Shown piece by piece: positions 1-9,126 of a DNA stretch of 64,000 nucleotides. Each line of letters starts with the position of its first letter. Position 1 is the stretch's first letter. The stretch covers positions 3,162,001 to 3,226,000 of the forward strand of contig OZ218960.1 of assembly GCA_965112735.1 (NCBI GenBank). Reading direction: 5' to 3'. Both the position numbers and the translations under genes were made by a program. The notes under the pieces were generated by a model, which saw only the letters and a program-made list of their open reading frames with translations, was not told the DNA's origin and made no database searches. The stretch comes from Phaeosaccion multiseriatum (taxonomy: Eukaryota; Ochrophyta, other classes).

Positions 1-1324
1 TGTTCACCTCCATGTCCGAGAACTGCTCAATGTACGTGCGGCAGATGGAGGTGTAGCACTCGTACACCTGCTCCAGCAGCGGAGCAGGAGGGCCCTCCTC
101 GCCTCCACCGGCCCCTCCTTCGCCCCCTTGCTGCGCGGCTTGCGGCGGTGCCTGTCCTTCTTCTTCTTCTCGACCCCCGCCCTCCGCCCTCTGCTGCTCG
201 CGGCGCACGAGAGCGTCGTACCCCTCCACTGCCCGAAGGAAGTCGTAACTCTCGAGGCAGAGCGCTCGGCGAATGAAGTCGTAGAACAGCCTGTCCAAGA
301 CCGGATGGGCCATGATCTCGGCCACCTCCGCACCAATCCCGCCCCCCGCGCTGTGCCGTGTGTCTGTCAAAGAAGACTGCGGCACTACATGTCGTCCCGA
401 TTTGCTGTTCGGTGCGCGGAAGCTTGGTCTTGTTTTTTTTACTTTCAAGTATGCACTCCTGGTTATGGGGTCGCGCACCCATCGGAGGTCCCCCCACCAA
501 TACAGCGATACAAGTGCAGTAGCAAGAGTGTACGAAGCGATCACGAAGTTCAGCGCCGTCGACACCTTCCATGCGTTCGTAGTCTCCTGCACCACGAGGA
601 CGAAGAAGTAGACGAGACCAAAAACTAAGAAGGACATCGTCGAGCAGGTGATCTCCTCTCCGATGCGCAGGAGGTCGTTGGCCTTGACAATCCGTCTGCT
701 ACAATACCCTGAGGAGGCGGCCATCATGGCGAGGGAAGTGATCTGCAGTTGCCAAGGCTGCGCCGCGTAGCAGTAGTAGTCGCTCCCGGACTCGAAGGGT
801 CTGAACCACATCACCAACGAAGCCATCACCATACTCTGCAGGAAGCCGCCCGCTATCTGCTTCCATGCCCAGAAAGGCGCCAGAATGAAGGCATATTTCT
901 TCCGGGTCTCCTGTTTTCCGATGGCTACCATCATCTTCAGAGCTCGCATAATATAGGAGCCACCTGTACTCGAGAGATGGCAGGACAATAAAAAGTTATA
1001 TCGGCCGTGTATGGGGAGACGTGGACTCAAAGTAACCAGGCACTTCCCCTCAATGAGTTACTTACCAGCCAACGACATTGACAAAAAAGTTGAGAGTATG
1101 ACGAGGTCGCACGGGAAGGGGGCCCCCTCCATCCTGCAGATGTACTCGACACTTATGATGCACGTAGCAGCCGTTAGTCCCGCGACGGAGCATAGGACAA
1201 GGCCGGGGTAGCGAGCCCTGATGATGGGGTAGTTCCTTCTCTGCCAAAGCTGCCAACTCTTCCGAACGACGGCGCTCAATTGGGCCGCAGTTAGCACCAG
1301 GACCACGACACTCGCGGCATGCAT
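1..1324 (-). CDS. Seven-transmembrane receptor with C-terminal RGS domain (3' part outside window)
   Basis: Two exons are visible: 1324-1066 and 963 to the window edge, joined by an intron with GTAAGT donor and TACAG acceptor; about 407 codons are seen. The start ATG at 1324 is followed by hydrophobic helices that I count as seven. A conserved-looking Cys lies before TM3 (GAPFPCDLVIL), and the last helices read TMSFLVFGLVYFFVLVV and NFVIASYTLATALVSLYW. A basic linker leads into an RGS-type domain (HPVLDRLFYDFIRRALCLES, FLRAVEGYDALVRREQ), interrupted by a Glu/Gly/Pro-rich insert and resuming with VYECYTSICRTYIEQFSDME. In the family, RGS domains accelerate GTP hydrolysis by G-alpha subunits; 7TM-RGS fusions such as Arabidopsis RGS1 sit in the plasma membrane. 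Function here is inferred from architecture. The end of the RGS domain lies beyond base 1. Confidence 0.8.
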
Positions 1325-1378
1325 CCTTCGTTTCGGAAGCTCCCTTGCGTCACTTGCGTGGATTAGCTGCTCCCTTTC

Positions 1379-1386
1379 TTTTTATA
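1379..1386 (-). promoter_or_regulatory. TATA-like box of the 7TM-RGS gene
   Basis: The minus strand reads GATATAAAAAG here, about 55 bases upstream of the receptor start codon at 1324. The position suits a core promoter with a short 5' UTR. The assignment rests on sequence and spacing only. Confidence 0.45.
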
Positions 1387-1520
1387 TCACCTTGTGTACT
1401 CGTTTGGAAAACTGCCGCCGGATCTGTAACTGCCCCCCCCCATCATAAATTGCCCTCCACTCTCCCAGGCTCAGAGCGCTTGTGGGGGGCACAGAAGCGA
1501 CCCACACACATGATACCACG

Positions 1521-1716
1521 ACACCTGACACCTGACACCTGACACCTGACACCTGACACCTGACACCTGATACCTGACACCTGACACCTGACACCTGACA
1601 CCTGACACCTGACACCTGACACCTGACACCTGACACCTGACACCTGATACCTGACACCTGACACCTGACACCTGATACCTGACACCTGACACCTGACACC
1701 TGACACCTGATACCTG
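1521..1716. repeat. 7-bp tandem repeat ACACCTG, about 28 copies
   Basis: Consecutive ACACCTG units with occasional ATACCTG variants. On the minus strand the array stays open as a 7-residue peptide repeat (VSGVRCQ), in frame with the upstream orphan exon. It could therefore be either a translated tail or the start of an intron (CAG|GTATCAG). Confidence 0.9.
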
Positions 1717-1965
1717 ATAGGCAGTTGGAGGTCGGCCGAGACTCAACGCCCAGATGCCTCTTTCGGGTGGGGTCCCGAAGTTGACCCAAGGAGTGGCCGA
1801 CACTCTCGCCTGTGCCTGCAGCTTCTCTAGCTTGGACACGAGCAGCGCGATGACCTCGGGGTTGGGATGAGGGGATGCCATGGCACTGTCGATCACGGCC
1901 ACTTCCTCCACCGTCGAGGAGTCGAAGTTTGCATCGTTCTGACTCAGCAGCTCCAGCACCAGCAG
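1714..1965 (-). CDS. Orphan exon of an unidentified gene
   Basis: An 84-codon open stretch starts after a good acceptor (CCCTCCCTCAG) at 1966 and ends at a possible donor (TATCAG|GTATCAG) at the edge of the 7-bp repeat. Its peptide has coding-like composition, with segments LELLSQNDANFDSSTVEEVA, PNPEVIALLVSKLEKLQAQA and TPWVNFGTPPERGIWALSLG. Read straight through the repeat, the frame stays open to a stop at about 1471. I found no 5' partner exon in 2000-3400, which is mostly simple repeat. The family is not recognised. It may be a terminal exon of a gene transcribed toward the receptor gene, or a remnant. Confidence 0.35.
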
Positions 1966-2225
1966 CTGAGGGAGGGAGAGAGGGGAGGGGGGGGGGCTGG
2001 CTGGTTATCTAGGGAAGGGTGACTTGGGAGCAGCTGGGAATGGAGGCGAGCGAAGGGTCAGTTAGCTGCTAGCTAGCAACACCACAGGTCGTACAGGAGG
2101 ACCCTTTGCGATATGGTGGGTGGGTCCGTGTCCTCAACGACATGGTGTGTGGGTGTGTGGGTGAGTGACTCGAGAGCGCCGGGGGTGGGGAGGGCAGCAA
2201 AGTCAATTTGGGATGTGCGTGGGAG

Positions 2226-2260
2226 GGAGAGAGAGAGAGAGAGGGAGAGAGAGAGACAGA

Positions 2261-2302
<42 letters not shown>

Positions 2303-2855
2303 AGAGAGAGAGATATGGTCACTCCCCACCGTTGCCCCTTACTCAAACCCCTTGCCACTCTATCCTTCCCTCTCGCTCGTGTTGACCTGTCTGGCCAGCC
2401 TCCGCGGCTTTATGCGCCCCCTCCCCTCCCTACCTCCCTCTCTCCCTCCCTCTCCCTCCCTTCCCTCCCTCTCTCCCTCGACTCCCTCTCTCCCTCCCTC
2501 CCTCCCTCCCTCCCTCCCTCCCTCCCTCCCTCCCTCCCTCCCTCCCTCCCTCCCTCCCTCCCTCCCTCCCTCCCTCCCTCCCTCCCTCCCTCCCTCCCTC
2601 CCTCCCTCCCTCCCTCCCTCCCTCCCTCCCTCCCTCCCTCCCTCCCTCCCTCCCTCCCTCCCTCCCTCCCTCCCTCCCTCCCTCCCTCCCTCCCTCCCTC
2701 CCTCCCTCCCTCCCGCCCTCCCTGCCTGCCTGCCTCCCTCCCTCCCTCCCTCCCTCCCTCCCTCCCTCCCTCCCTCCCTCCCTCCCTCCCTCCCTCCCTC
2801 CCTCCCTCCCTCCCTCCCACCCACCCTCCCTCCCTCTCTCTCTCCCTCCCTCCTC
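2226..2855. repeat. (GA)n block and long CCCT/AGGG tract
   Basis: 2226-2312 is GA/GAGAGG-rich. 2430-2855 is almost pure CCCT (CTCC) repeat on the plus strand, interrupted by a few CCCG, TGCC and CCCA units. The strand is all pyrimidine over hundreds of bases. Every long open frame here ([16 protein letters not shown]) is a by-product of the repeat. No gene is seen between 1966 and 3427. Confidence 0.9.
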
Positions 2856-3008
2856 GACCCCTGACGTGCTACCGCACGCTTCTCGGTAGGAGGTAGCACG
2901 CGCTGACCCGGCGGTGGCAGCTGATGGTTGGTCGGCCGGCCGGTCGGCCAGTAGCACGTCAAGACCGGCTGACGCCGGCGGGAGCACGTTGGTAGCACGT
3001 CAGGGGTC
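2856..3008. mobile_element. Short non-autonomous inverted-repeat element (MITE-like), copy 1
   Basis: An 18-bp perfect terminal inverted repeat: GACCCCTGACGTGCTACC at 2856-2873 and its complement at 2991-3008. The 153-bp element has no coding capacity and contains further GTAGCACG(T) motifs and CCGGCC palindromes. Its ends share the core CCCCTGACRT with an element at 53460, so the two probably belong to one family. I could not define a clear target-site duplication. Confidence 0.55.
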
Positions 3009-3427
3009 AGGCCAATGGTCAGGCCGACCCTCGACCCTCCCCACCTTCAGTTTCAGTTTCCGTTTCTTGAGGGTGCGCCCGCGTGGGCCAGTTTTTTTGC
3101 CTTCAGACCGATCCGGGAGCGTCGAGGGAATCAAGGAGCGACGGATTACAGAGAAATGCACAACAGATAAAGCAGGGGCAGAAGAGGCGACGAAGACTCT
3201 GCTAAAGCGGCGGCAGGGAAAGAGGGCTTTTTGTTTTTTTTTCCCACGAAAGCTTTGATTGAACCTCGTATGTAGTCCAAGGACTTAGGATATCGACTTA
3301 GGACGCGTGGATAATAGTCTCGTGCGAGCTGCAGAGGGGAAGGGGCGGGGGACCCCAGTGACAGGTGTTGAGGGGGGGCGGTAATTAGCTGCAGGAAGTG
3401 AGAGAGGAGAGAGGACGTGCGAGTCGA

Positions 3428-5002
3428 ATGGGCGGCGGCTCACCCCCCCCGACGCCCCCGAGTAAACCACTGAGCATGCCTCAGGAGCCGGAAGCTGGGC
3501 CTGAGCCATCAGCCCTAAGCGGTGGAGGCGCTGCAAGCAGGGCAGCACAAAAAGAGGGAAAAGAGGACCGCCAGCCCGAGGTCCAGGATGTGATGGCCAC
3601 CGTGGTGGACAGTGTGGAGCAGCAGCAGGGCGAGGAGAAGCTGCAGCTGCGTGAGGAGGTGGAGGGGAGGGGCGCTGACGAGTCCTTCAATAGCGAGCAG
3701 CTGTCCTTTCTGTCCGGCATGATCTCGTCCTCCGTCTTTGGTGGGGGCAAGAGGCAGCAGCAGAAAGTCTCTTGGGAGACACGTGTCGAGCAGGAGAAGG
3801 AGGAGGGCGGCGAGCAAGAGGCCCCTCTGGCGGAGCGCCGAATGACGGACTCGGAGTCCCACTCCCTGCACCAGGGGGGCTCCGTAGGAGGGGCGGTGGA
3901 GACAACCATGGGGGACGACTGGTACAAGGTGAATGCGACAATGAGTGCCACCGAGGACGAAGGGCATGAAGGAGGAGGAGAAGAACAGGACGGCTGTGAT
4001 GGGGACAGCAGCGATGACGACAGCGACGACGAGCCGCCGGCGCTGATCGACAATGACGAAGATGGTGCTGCGGAGGAGCCCGCACTTGTCCATGCTAACG
4101 AGTGTGCGCTTCACAGGATGTCTCTCCGCCGCTTTTCGTGCGTCTTGTCGCGCCCCTTTGCCTCGCACGTGCAGGGGCAGTCGGAGGAGAAGGACGACGA
4201 GAACGAGACGGAGGACAAAGAGGTGGAGGAGGAGCAGGAGGAGGAGGGTCCCAGCACTGGCACGGGGCAAGCGCTGAGGGCATGGTGGGGACGGGTCTGT
4301 GCCCACGTGTTCGACGTGCCGGACAAGGAGGCTCTCTTCGCCGCCATCCAGGATGCGGAAACCTCTCTCCGCGCCAGCCCGTTTCTCCCCGCGGTGCTGG
4401 AGCCCCTCTTGGCCCCCGTGACGGACGGCCTCAGGTATGCCGTCGAACACCCCTGCGTCAGCTTGCTGCGGCTCCTGGCCTTGACCCTGGCGGTATTCGT
4501 GGCCAATGTGCTGCTGCTGTGCGGCATTGTCAAGCTTGTCTACTTGACCTCCGGGCTTTTGAGCGGCATGGGCAGCGTGTTGCACTCGGCAGCAGCAGCA
4601 GGAGGAGGAGGAGGAGGAGCAGGAGGAGGAGGAGGTGGAGGAGGAGGGGCTGACCTAAGCAGCGTAGGAAGAGCGGGAGGGGAACATGTGCCCCCCCTCA
4701 GTGTGCCGATGGCAATGGAGGGGGGCATGGGCTACGGAAACTTGGATTTGCCGCTCCTCAAAGAGGAGGAGGGAGGCCCTGAGGAGGCCCTGCCAATGGT
4801 GCGTTGTTGCAGTAGGAAGATGGGGCAAGGTGTGGTGTCTGTCTCGGTCTGAGCCGTGACCGAGTGACTCTAAACGGACGTCAAGTAACGACTTCCGTCC
4901 TTCCGTCTGTCCGTCCCTCTTCAACGATTTCTCTCTCTCTGTGTGTCTGTGCACAGGACGACTTCATTCCGGTGTGGCATCAGGATATCCTCAAGAAGGT
5001 GT

Positions 5003-5066
<64 letters not shown>

Positions 5067-7916
5067 TTATTCGCGCGTGAAAGAGAGCGGGGCCGACCCG
5101 CGCATCCTTCACGGGACGTGTTGTTCTCCTCCCTCTCCAACAAAAGTGCAATCCATCGAGTGCCATCCGAAGATCGATGTGCTGGGTGTAGCCTGCTCTT
5201 CTGTGCGAGCCCGACTGCCCCCATCATCCGCGTCGCTCCTCACCCCACCCCTCGTCCTCACGTCCTCACGTCCTCCATCCTCCTCCGTGGTGTCGTGTGT
5301 CCGTTGCACCACCCTTTGATGATGGTATCCCTTGCATGTGCTTGGGCCGCAGGTGGAGCGGCTCGAGAAGGTTTCCCAGCGCCACGGCGCCAAGCTCAAG
5401 AAGCAGCAGGTGCGTAGGCTCTCTTTGCTCTCACTGCAGGGCCCAGTGTCCCCTCCCTCCCTCCCTCCCTCCCCTCCCTCCCTCCCTCCCCTCCCTCCCA
5501 TCATTTCTCCCCTACACTCACTCCCGTCCTTTCTCCTCTATCCTCACTCCCCCCCTCCCTCCCCCGAGCAGCAGCACAAGAAGCGTCTGGGTACGCGTGT
5601 GAAGAAGCTCGAACTTCTCTTCCTTCAAATGGTGGCAACGCTCGAGGAGGCTGTGCTCAGCGATGAGCAGCTCAAGGAGGCTAGGGTGAGTGAGGGAGTG
5701 GGTGAGGGAGTGGGTGAGGGAGTGGGTGGGGGAGTGGGTGAGTGAGTGAGTGAGAGAGTGGGTGAGGGAGTGGGTGCGGGGGTGGGTGAGGGAGTGGGTG
5801 AGGGAGTGGGTGAGGAAGTGGGTGAGGGAGTGGGTGAGGGAGTGGGTGAGGGAGTGGGTGAGGGGGTGGGTGAGGGAGTGGGTGAGGGAGTGGGTGGGGG
5901 AGTGGGTGAGGGAGTGGGTGAGGGAGTGGGTGAGGGAGTGGGTGAGGGAGTGGGTGAGGAAGTGGGTGAGGGAGTGGGTGAGGGAGTGGGTGAGAAAGTG
6001 GGTGAGGGAGTGGGTGAGGGGGTGGGTGAGGGGGTGGGTAGGGGCTGGGGGGGGGAAGGGGTCTGAGCGGCCGGTCGGAGAGGGGATGGATGGAAGGGAT
6101 GGATGCCCATTGTTGAGGGATGGAGCGGGAGGGGATGTGATGTATGCCCATTGTTGGGATGGAGTGGGAGGGGAAGGAATGGATGGAAGGGATGGATGGA
6201 AGGGATGGATGCCCATTGTTGAGGGATGGAGTGGGAGGGGATGGGATGGGTGGAAGGGATGGATGCCCATTGTTGAGGGATGGAAGGAATGGATGCCCAT
6301 GGCTGAGGTGCGCGAGGAGGGACGCTCATCGTGCCATCGGTTGCCATCGGCCCGACACGTACATTTGCTTTGCTTTTCATCCCCTCCTCCAAGGCGGTGC
6401 CGTACGGGTACTCTCTGCCTCTCCCTTCCTGACCCCCCCATCTGCTGCCATCCGCCGCCGCTCAGGACCAGCTCGGGGAGAGGGTGGAGGCACAGCATGA
6501 CGCTCTGCTGCGGCTCCAGGAGCAGCTAGCTAGCGCGCAGGAACAGCTTGCTAGCGCACATGTCAGCAACGCTCCCCTCGACTCCTCTTCCGGCCAGCGT
6601 GGCGTGCGGACGGAAGATAACGTCGACGACAGGAACATGGTGATCGATGTGGACACAGAGCCCGCTTACCCCGATCTGGGGGCGGAACTGCACGATGACG
6701 GCTTCGATGGGGACGCCTACTTGCCGGGGGAGGAGAACTGCGCAGACAACGATGACTGCCTCAGTCTCGAGTTCGACATGGACTTCGACATCGATTTTGC
6801 TTTCGAAGAAGGAGACGGAGAGGGAGGCGAAGGGGACGGCGACTCTTGGGGCCCCTGGTGGGAATGCTTGGACTCCATATATACCATCCTTCCTCTCACT
6901 GAGACCTTGGACTGCTTCGATACCGACACTGCCACCGTCACTGAGAGGATGCGGGCCGATGTGCGCGAGTACATGATGGAGTATGAGACAGGCAGGCCGC
7001 AAGCTTCACAGCAGCCGGAGGAGGCGGAGCAGCAGCAGCAGCAGCAACAGCAGGAGGAGGAGCCTCAGGAGGAGCGGCAGGAGGGGGAGGAGGGGGAGGA
7101 GCCATTGGAGTAAGTATAAGCCTCTTATGACGAAGAGGGAGTGGGTGGGGGAGGCGGCCGAGGGCTGTGAAAGAAAGAAAGAAAGAAAGAGGCCCAAATG
7201 AACCCGGGGGGTATCTCTGTACATGACCGACCTAACCCGCTCTCCTCCCCCATCCACCCATCCACCCATCCACCCATCCACCCATCCACCCATCCACCCA
7301 TCTACCCATCCACGCATCTCCACCCATCCACCCATGCATACCTTACACACCACACCACACCTCACCACACCTCACCACACCTCACCGTCCTTCTTAGGAG
7401 CCGCTTCGCCGCCGCCTTCGGGTACGTGCTGGAGCAGCTCCAGACCGAGGCAGCCGGCATGACCGAGCGCGTTAGCAGTCTGGAGAGGAAGGTGCTCAAC
7501 AGACTGGCGACGACTGTGGATCACGTCAAGAGGAGTGCTGAGGGGGAGGCCGAGCTCGTGGCGGACATGTTGGCGGAAGCCAAGAAAAGGGCACAGCAAG
7601 GGTAAGAGGGAAAGGGGGGACGGAGGGGGAGGGAGGGAGAGGGGATGCATGCCACGGGGGAGCACCGCCAGAGTCATAGAGATGGGAGGGGGGGAGGGGG
7701 GGGGGGGGGGAGGGGGTGCCAATCAACTCAGGTTGTGATGCTGGCTCCTCGCTCCTCCCCTACCTCATGTCGTTGGTCTCCTCCACACATACTCCCCCTT
7801 CTCATCTCTCCCCTCCCGTCCTCCACGTCTTGCCCCTTCCATCCCCTGTCTGTGTTATTCAATACCCCCATACCCTGTCTGTGTCCCTCAGCTTCTCCAA
7901 CTGGAGGACCGCCTAA
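3428..7916 (+). CDS. Acidic single-pass membrane protein with coiled coils, unidentified
   Basis: Seven exons: 3428-4798, 4957-4998, 5353-5409, 5572-5685, 6466-7109, 7398-7601, 7892-7916; phases agree throughout and give about 818 residues. The ATG at 3428 is the first in frame. The N-terminal half is acidic and low in complexity ([20 protein letters not shown], Glu-rich runs). One membrane helix follows at about residues 342-372 ([20 protein letters not shown]), then a poly-Gly tract. Downstream exons encode coiled-coil ([39 protein letters not shown]), an Asp-rich block ([17 protein letters not shown]), a poly-Gln/Glu run and a final helical exon ([20 protein letters not shown]) ending in FSNWRTA. 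The family is not recognised. An acidic tether on an internal membrane is possible. The start of exon 4 could equally be 5569, adding one Gln. Confidence 0.7.
4999..5062 (+). repeat. (GT)n microsatellite starting at a 5' splice site
   Basis: A run of GTGTGT begins exactly at the donor of intron 2 of the membrane coiled-coil gene (AAGAAG|GTGTGG). Confidence 0.85.
5686..6050 (+). repeat. Roughly 12-bp minisatellite (GAGTGGGTGAGG)
   Basis: About 30 imperfect units fill the 5' half of intron 4 of the membrane coiled-coil gene, beginning at its donor (AGG|GTGAGTGAGG). Several frames stay open on both strands ([16 protein letters not shown]) because the unit is a multiple of three; none is judged a gene. 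The rest of the intron (6066-6310) has a looser repeat containing GGATGCCCATTGTTGAGG. Confidence 0.9.
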
Positions 7917-9126
7917 GTGAGTGAGCTTGAAGTGTGGTCCGACTACCAGTACATGTCAGGAGGGGAAGAGGAAGGATACAGGGGGTGTAAATCAGTGTTG
8001 GGCAAAGCGAAATCGGCCAGGCAAGATGAACGGTGAGGGGGGCGGTGGGGGGGGGGGGTGGCAATGGATGGCAGTGGATGGGGTAGAAGCATGTGCGAGA
8101 AACGCACAAACCCACCGCGTTGTAACTTATTGAGGAGGAGGAGGAGGAGGAATGTGTTTTTGTTGAAAGAGGAAAAAGTACAAAGGAGGCTTTTGCCTTG
8201 TCCGGTATTACGGAGAGATGTGCTAAATAGGGGGGGAAGAGGGAGAGAGACTAAGGGACACTGGCTGGGGCTGCTGGAGCGGCAGAGGATGTGATGTGAA
8301 GACGGTGTTGGTCGGTCGGGTCGTATGAGCGAGACGAGGCGTGAGGCGAAAGACTGTACCACCAACTGCTGGGCGGCTTCTCCATCGCCAAGAGGGGGGC
8401 AACCTGGGGTCCGTCGGTCTGTCTATCGGTCAGTCACCGTGGGGGAGCAGCACACGGGAAGCCTCGATCATCAGGAGGCCGGCAAAGAGCCAAAGGAAAG
8501 AAGGGATGTATGTCCAGGTGGGTGGGTCGGGACCACTGGCCGCAGCAGTGCGCAGCAGCAGGGGCAGCAGTGGCAGCAGTGAGCAAGCTTGTCCCTCTAG
8601 TGCGCTGTTGATGAGCTTTGCCCTTGCGCTGCTCCCGGCGGTGGACAGGCCCGCTGTCTGTGCTCCTCGCCTGGCCAGAGAGAGGGCCCGAGGCGAAGTA
8701 ATGAGTGTGTATGTGTGTTGTATAATCAAGTGAGGAAGCACGTGAGTGGAAAGGAAGGGGCAGCCCAGCGGGCACTTGGAAAACCATAACAGCGAATTGA
8801 CTTATTAGTTTCAGTTTCAGCTCGTGGGGTCGTACCGTATGTCAACAAGGCCATACAGGCATTTTCGATTTTCCCCGCAATTTGATTGCCGCAATTTCCC
8901 CGAGCGAACCAATTGCACTTTATCAACCAAACGCAGAGCAGAGCGACATGAGAAGCTTGGAAGAAGTCACTACAAGCTAGCTGGGGACCTTGGTAGTGTC
9001 ACTGTGAACCCTCACTGCCGCGTTGTTTTATTTGTGTCGAGGGGGCGGTCTCTCCCTTCCCACACATCTTCTCTGTCTACACCTAATTTCGGATGGGATT
9101 AGCCGTGTAGCAAAGGAACTGCGACC
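7917..9126 (+). other. Intergenic spacer between two plus-strand genes
   Basis: Holds the 3' region of the membrane coiled-coil gene and the 5' region of the coiled-coil/armadillo gene. No convincing exon is seen. It contains one GGATGGCAGTGGATGG motif near 8065, short GGA runs and a CAGTTTCAGTTTCAG motif at about 8809-8821. 8760-9110 is less repetitive and is the likely promoter and 5' UTR of the next gene. Confidence 0.6.

Noticed and set aside
27-572. A 181-codon minus-strand frame overlapping the receptor exon
   Set aside because: It is a shifted frame of the exon that reads continuously as transmembrane helices plus RGS domain in the correct frame.
1521-1716. CRISPR-like array
   Set aside because: Units are 7 bases with no spacers; this and the other arrays are simple tandem repeats in a eukaryotic nuclear sequence.
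2360-2998. Long minus-strand and plus-strand frames of EGGREGGR or PSLPPSLP type
   Set aside because: They are by-products of a CCCT tetranucleotide tract, which stays open in several frames; no non-repeat coding sequence is attached.
5518-6498. Frames rich in [18 protein letters not shown] and VGEGVGEG
   Set aside because: They translate the 12-bp minisatellite in an intron that is well bounded by coding exons on the plus strand.
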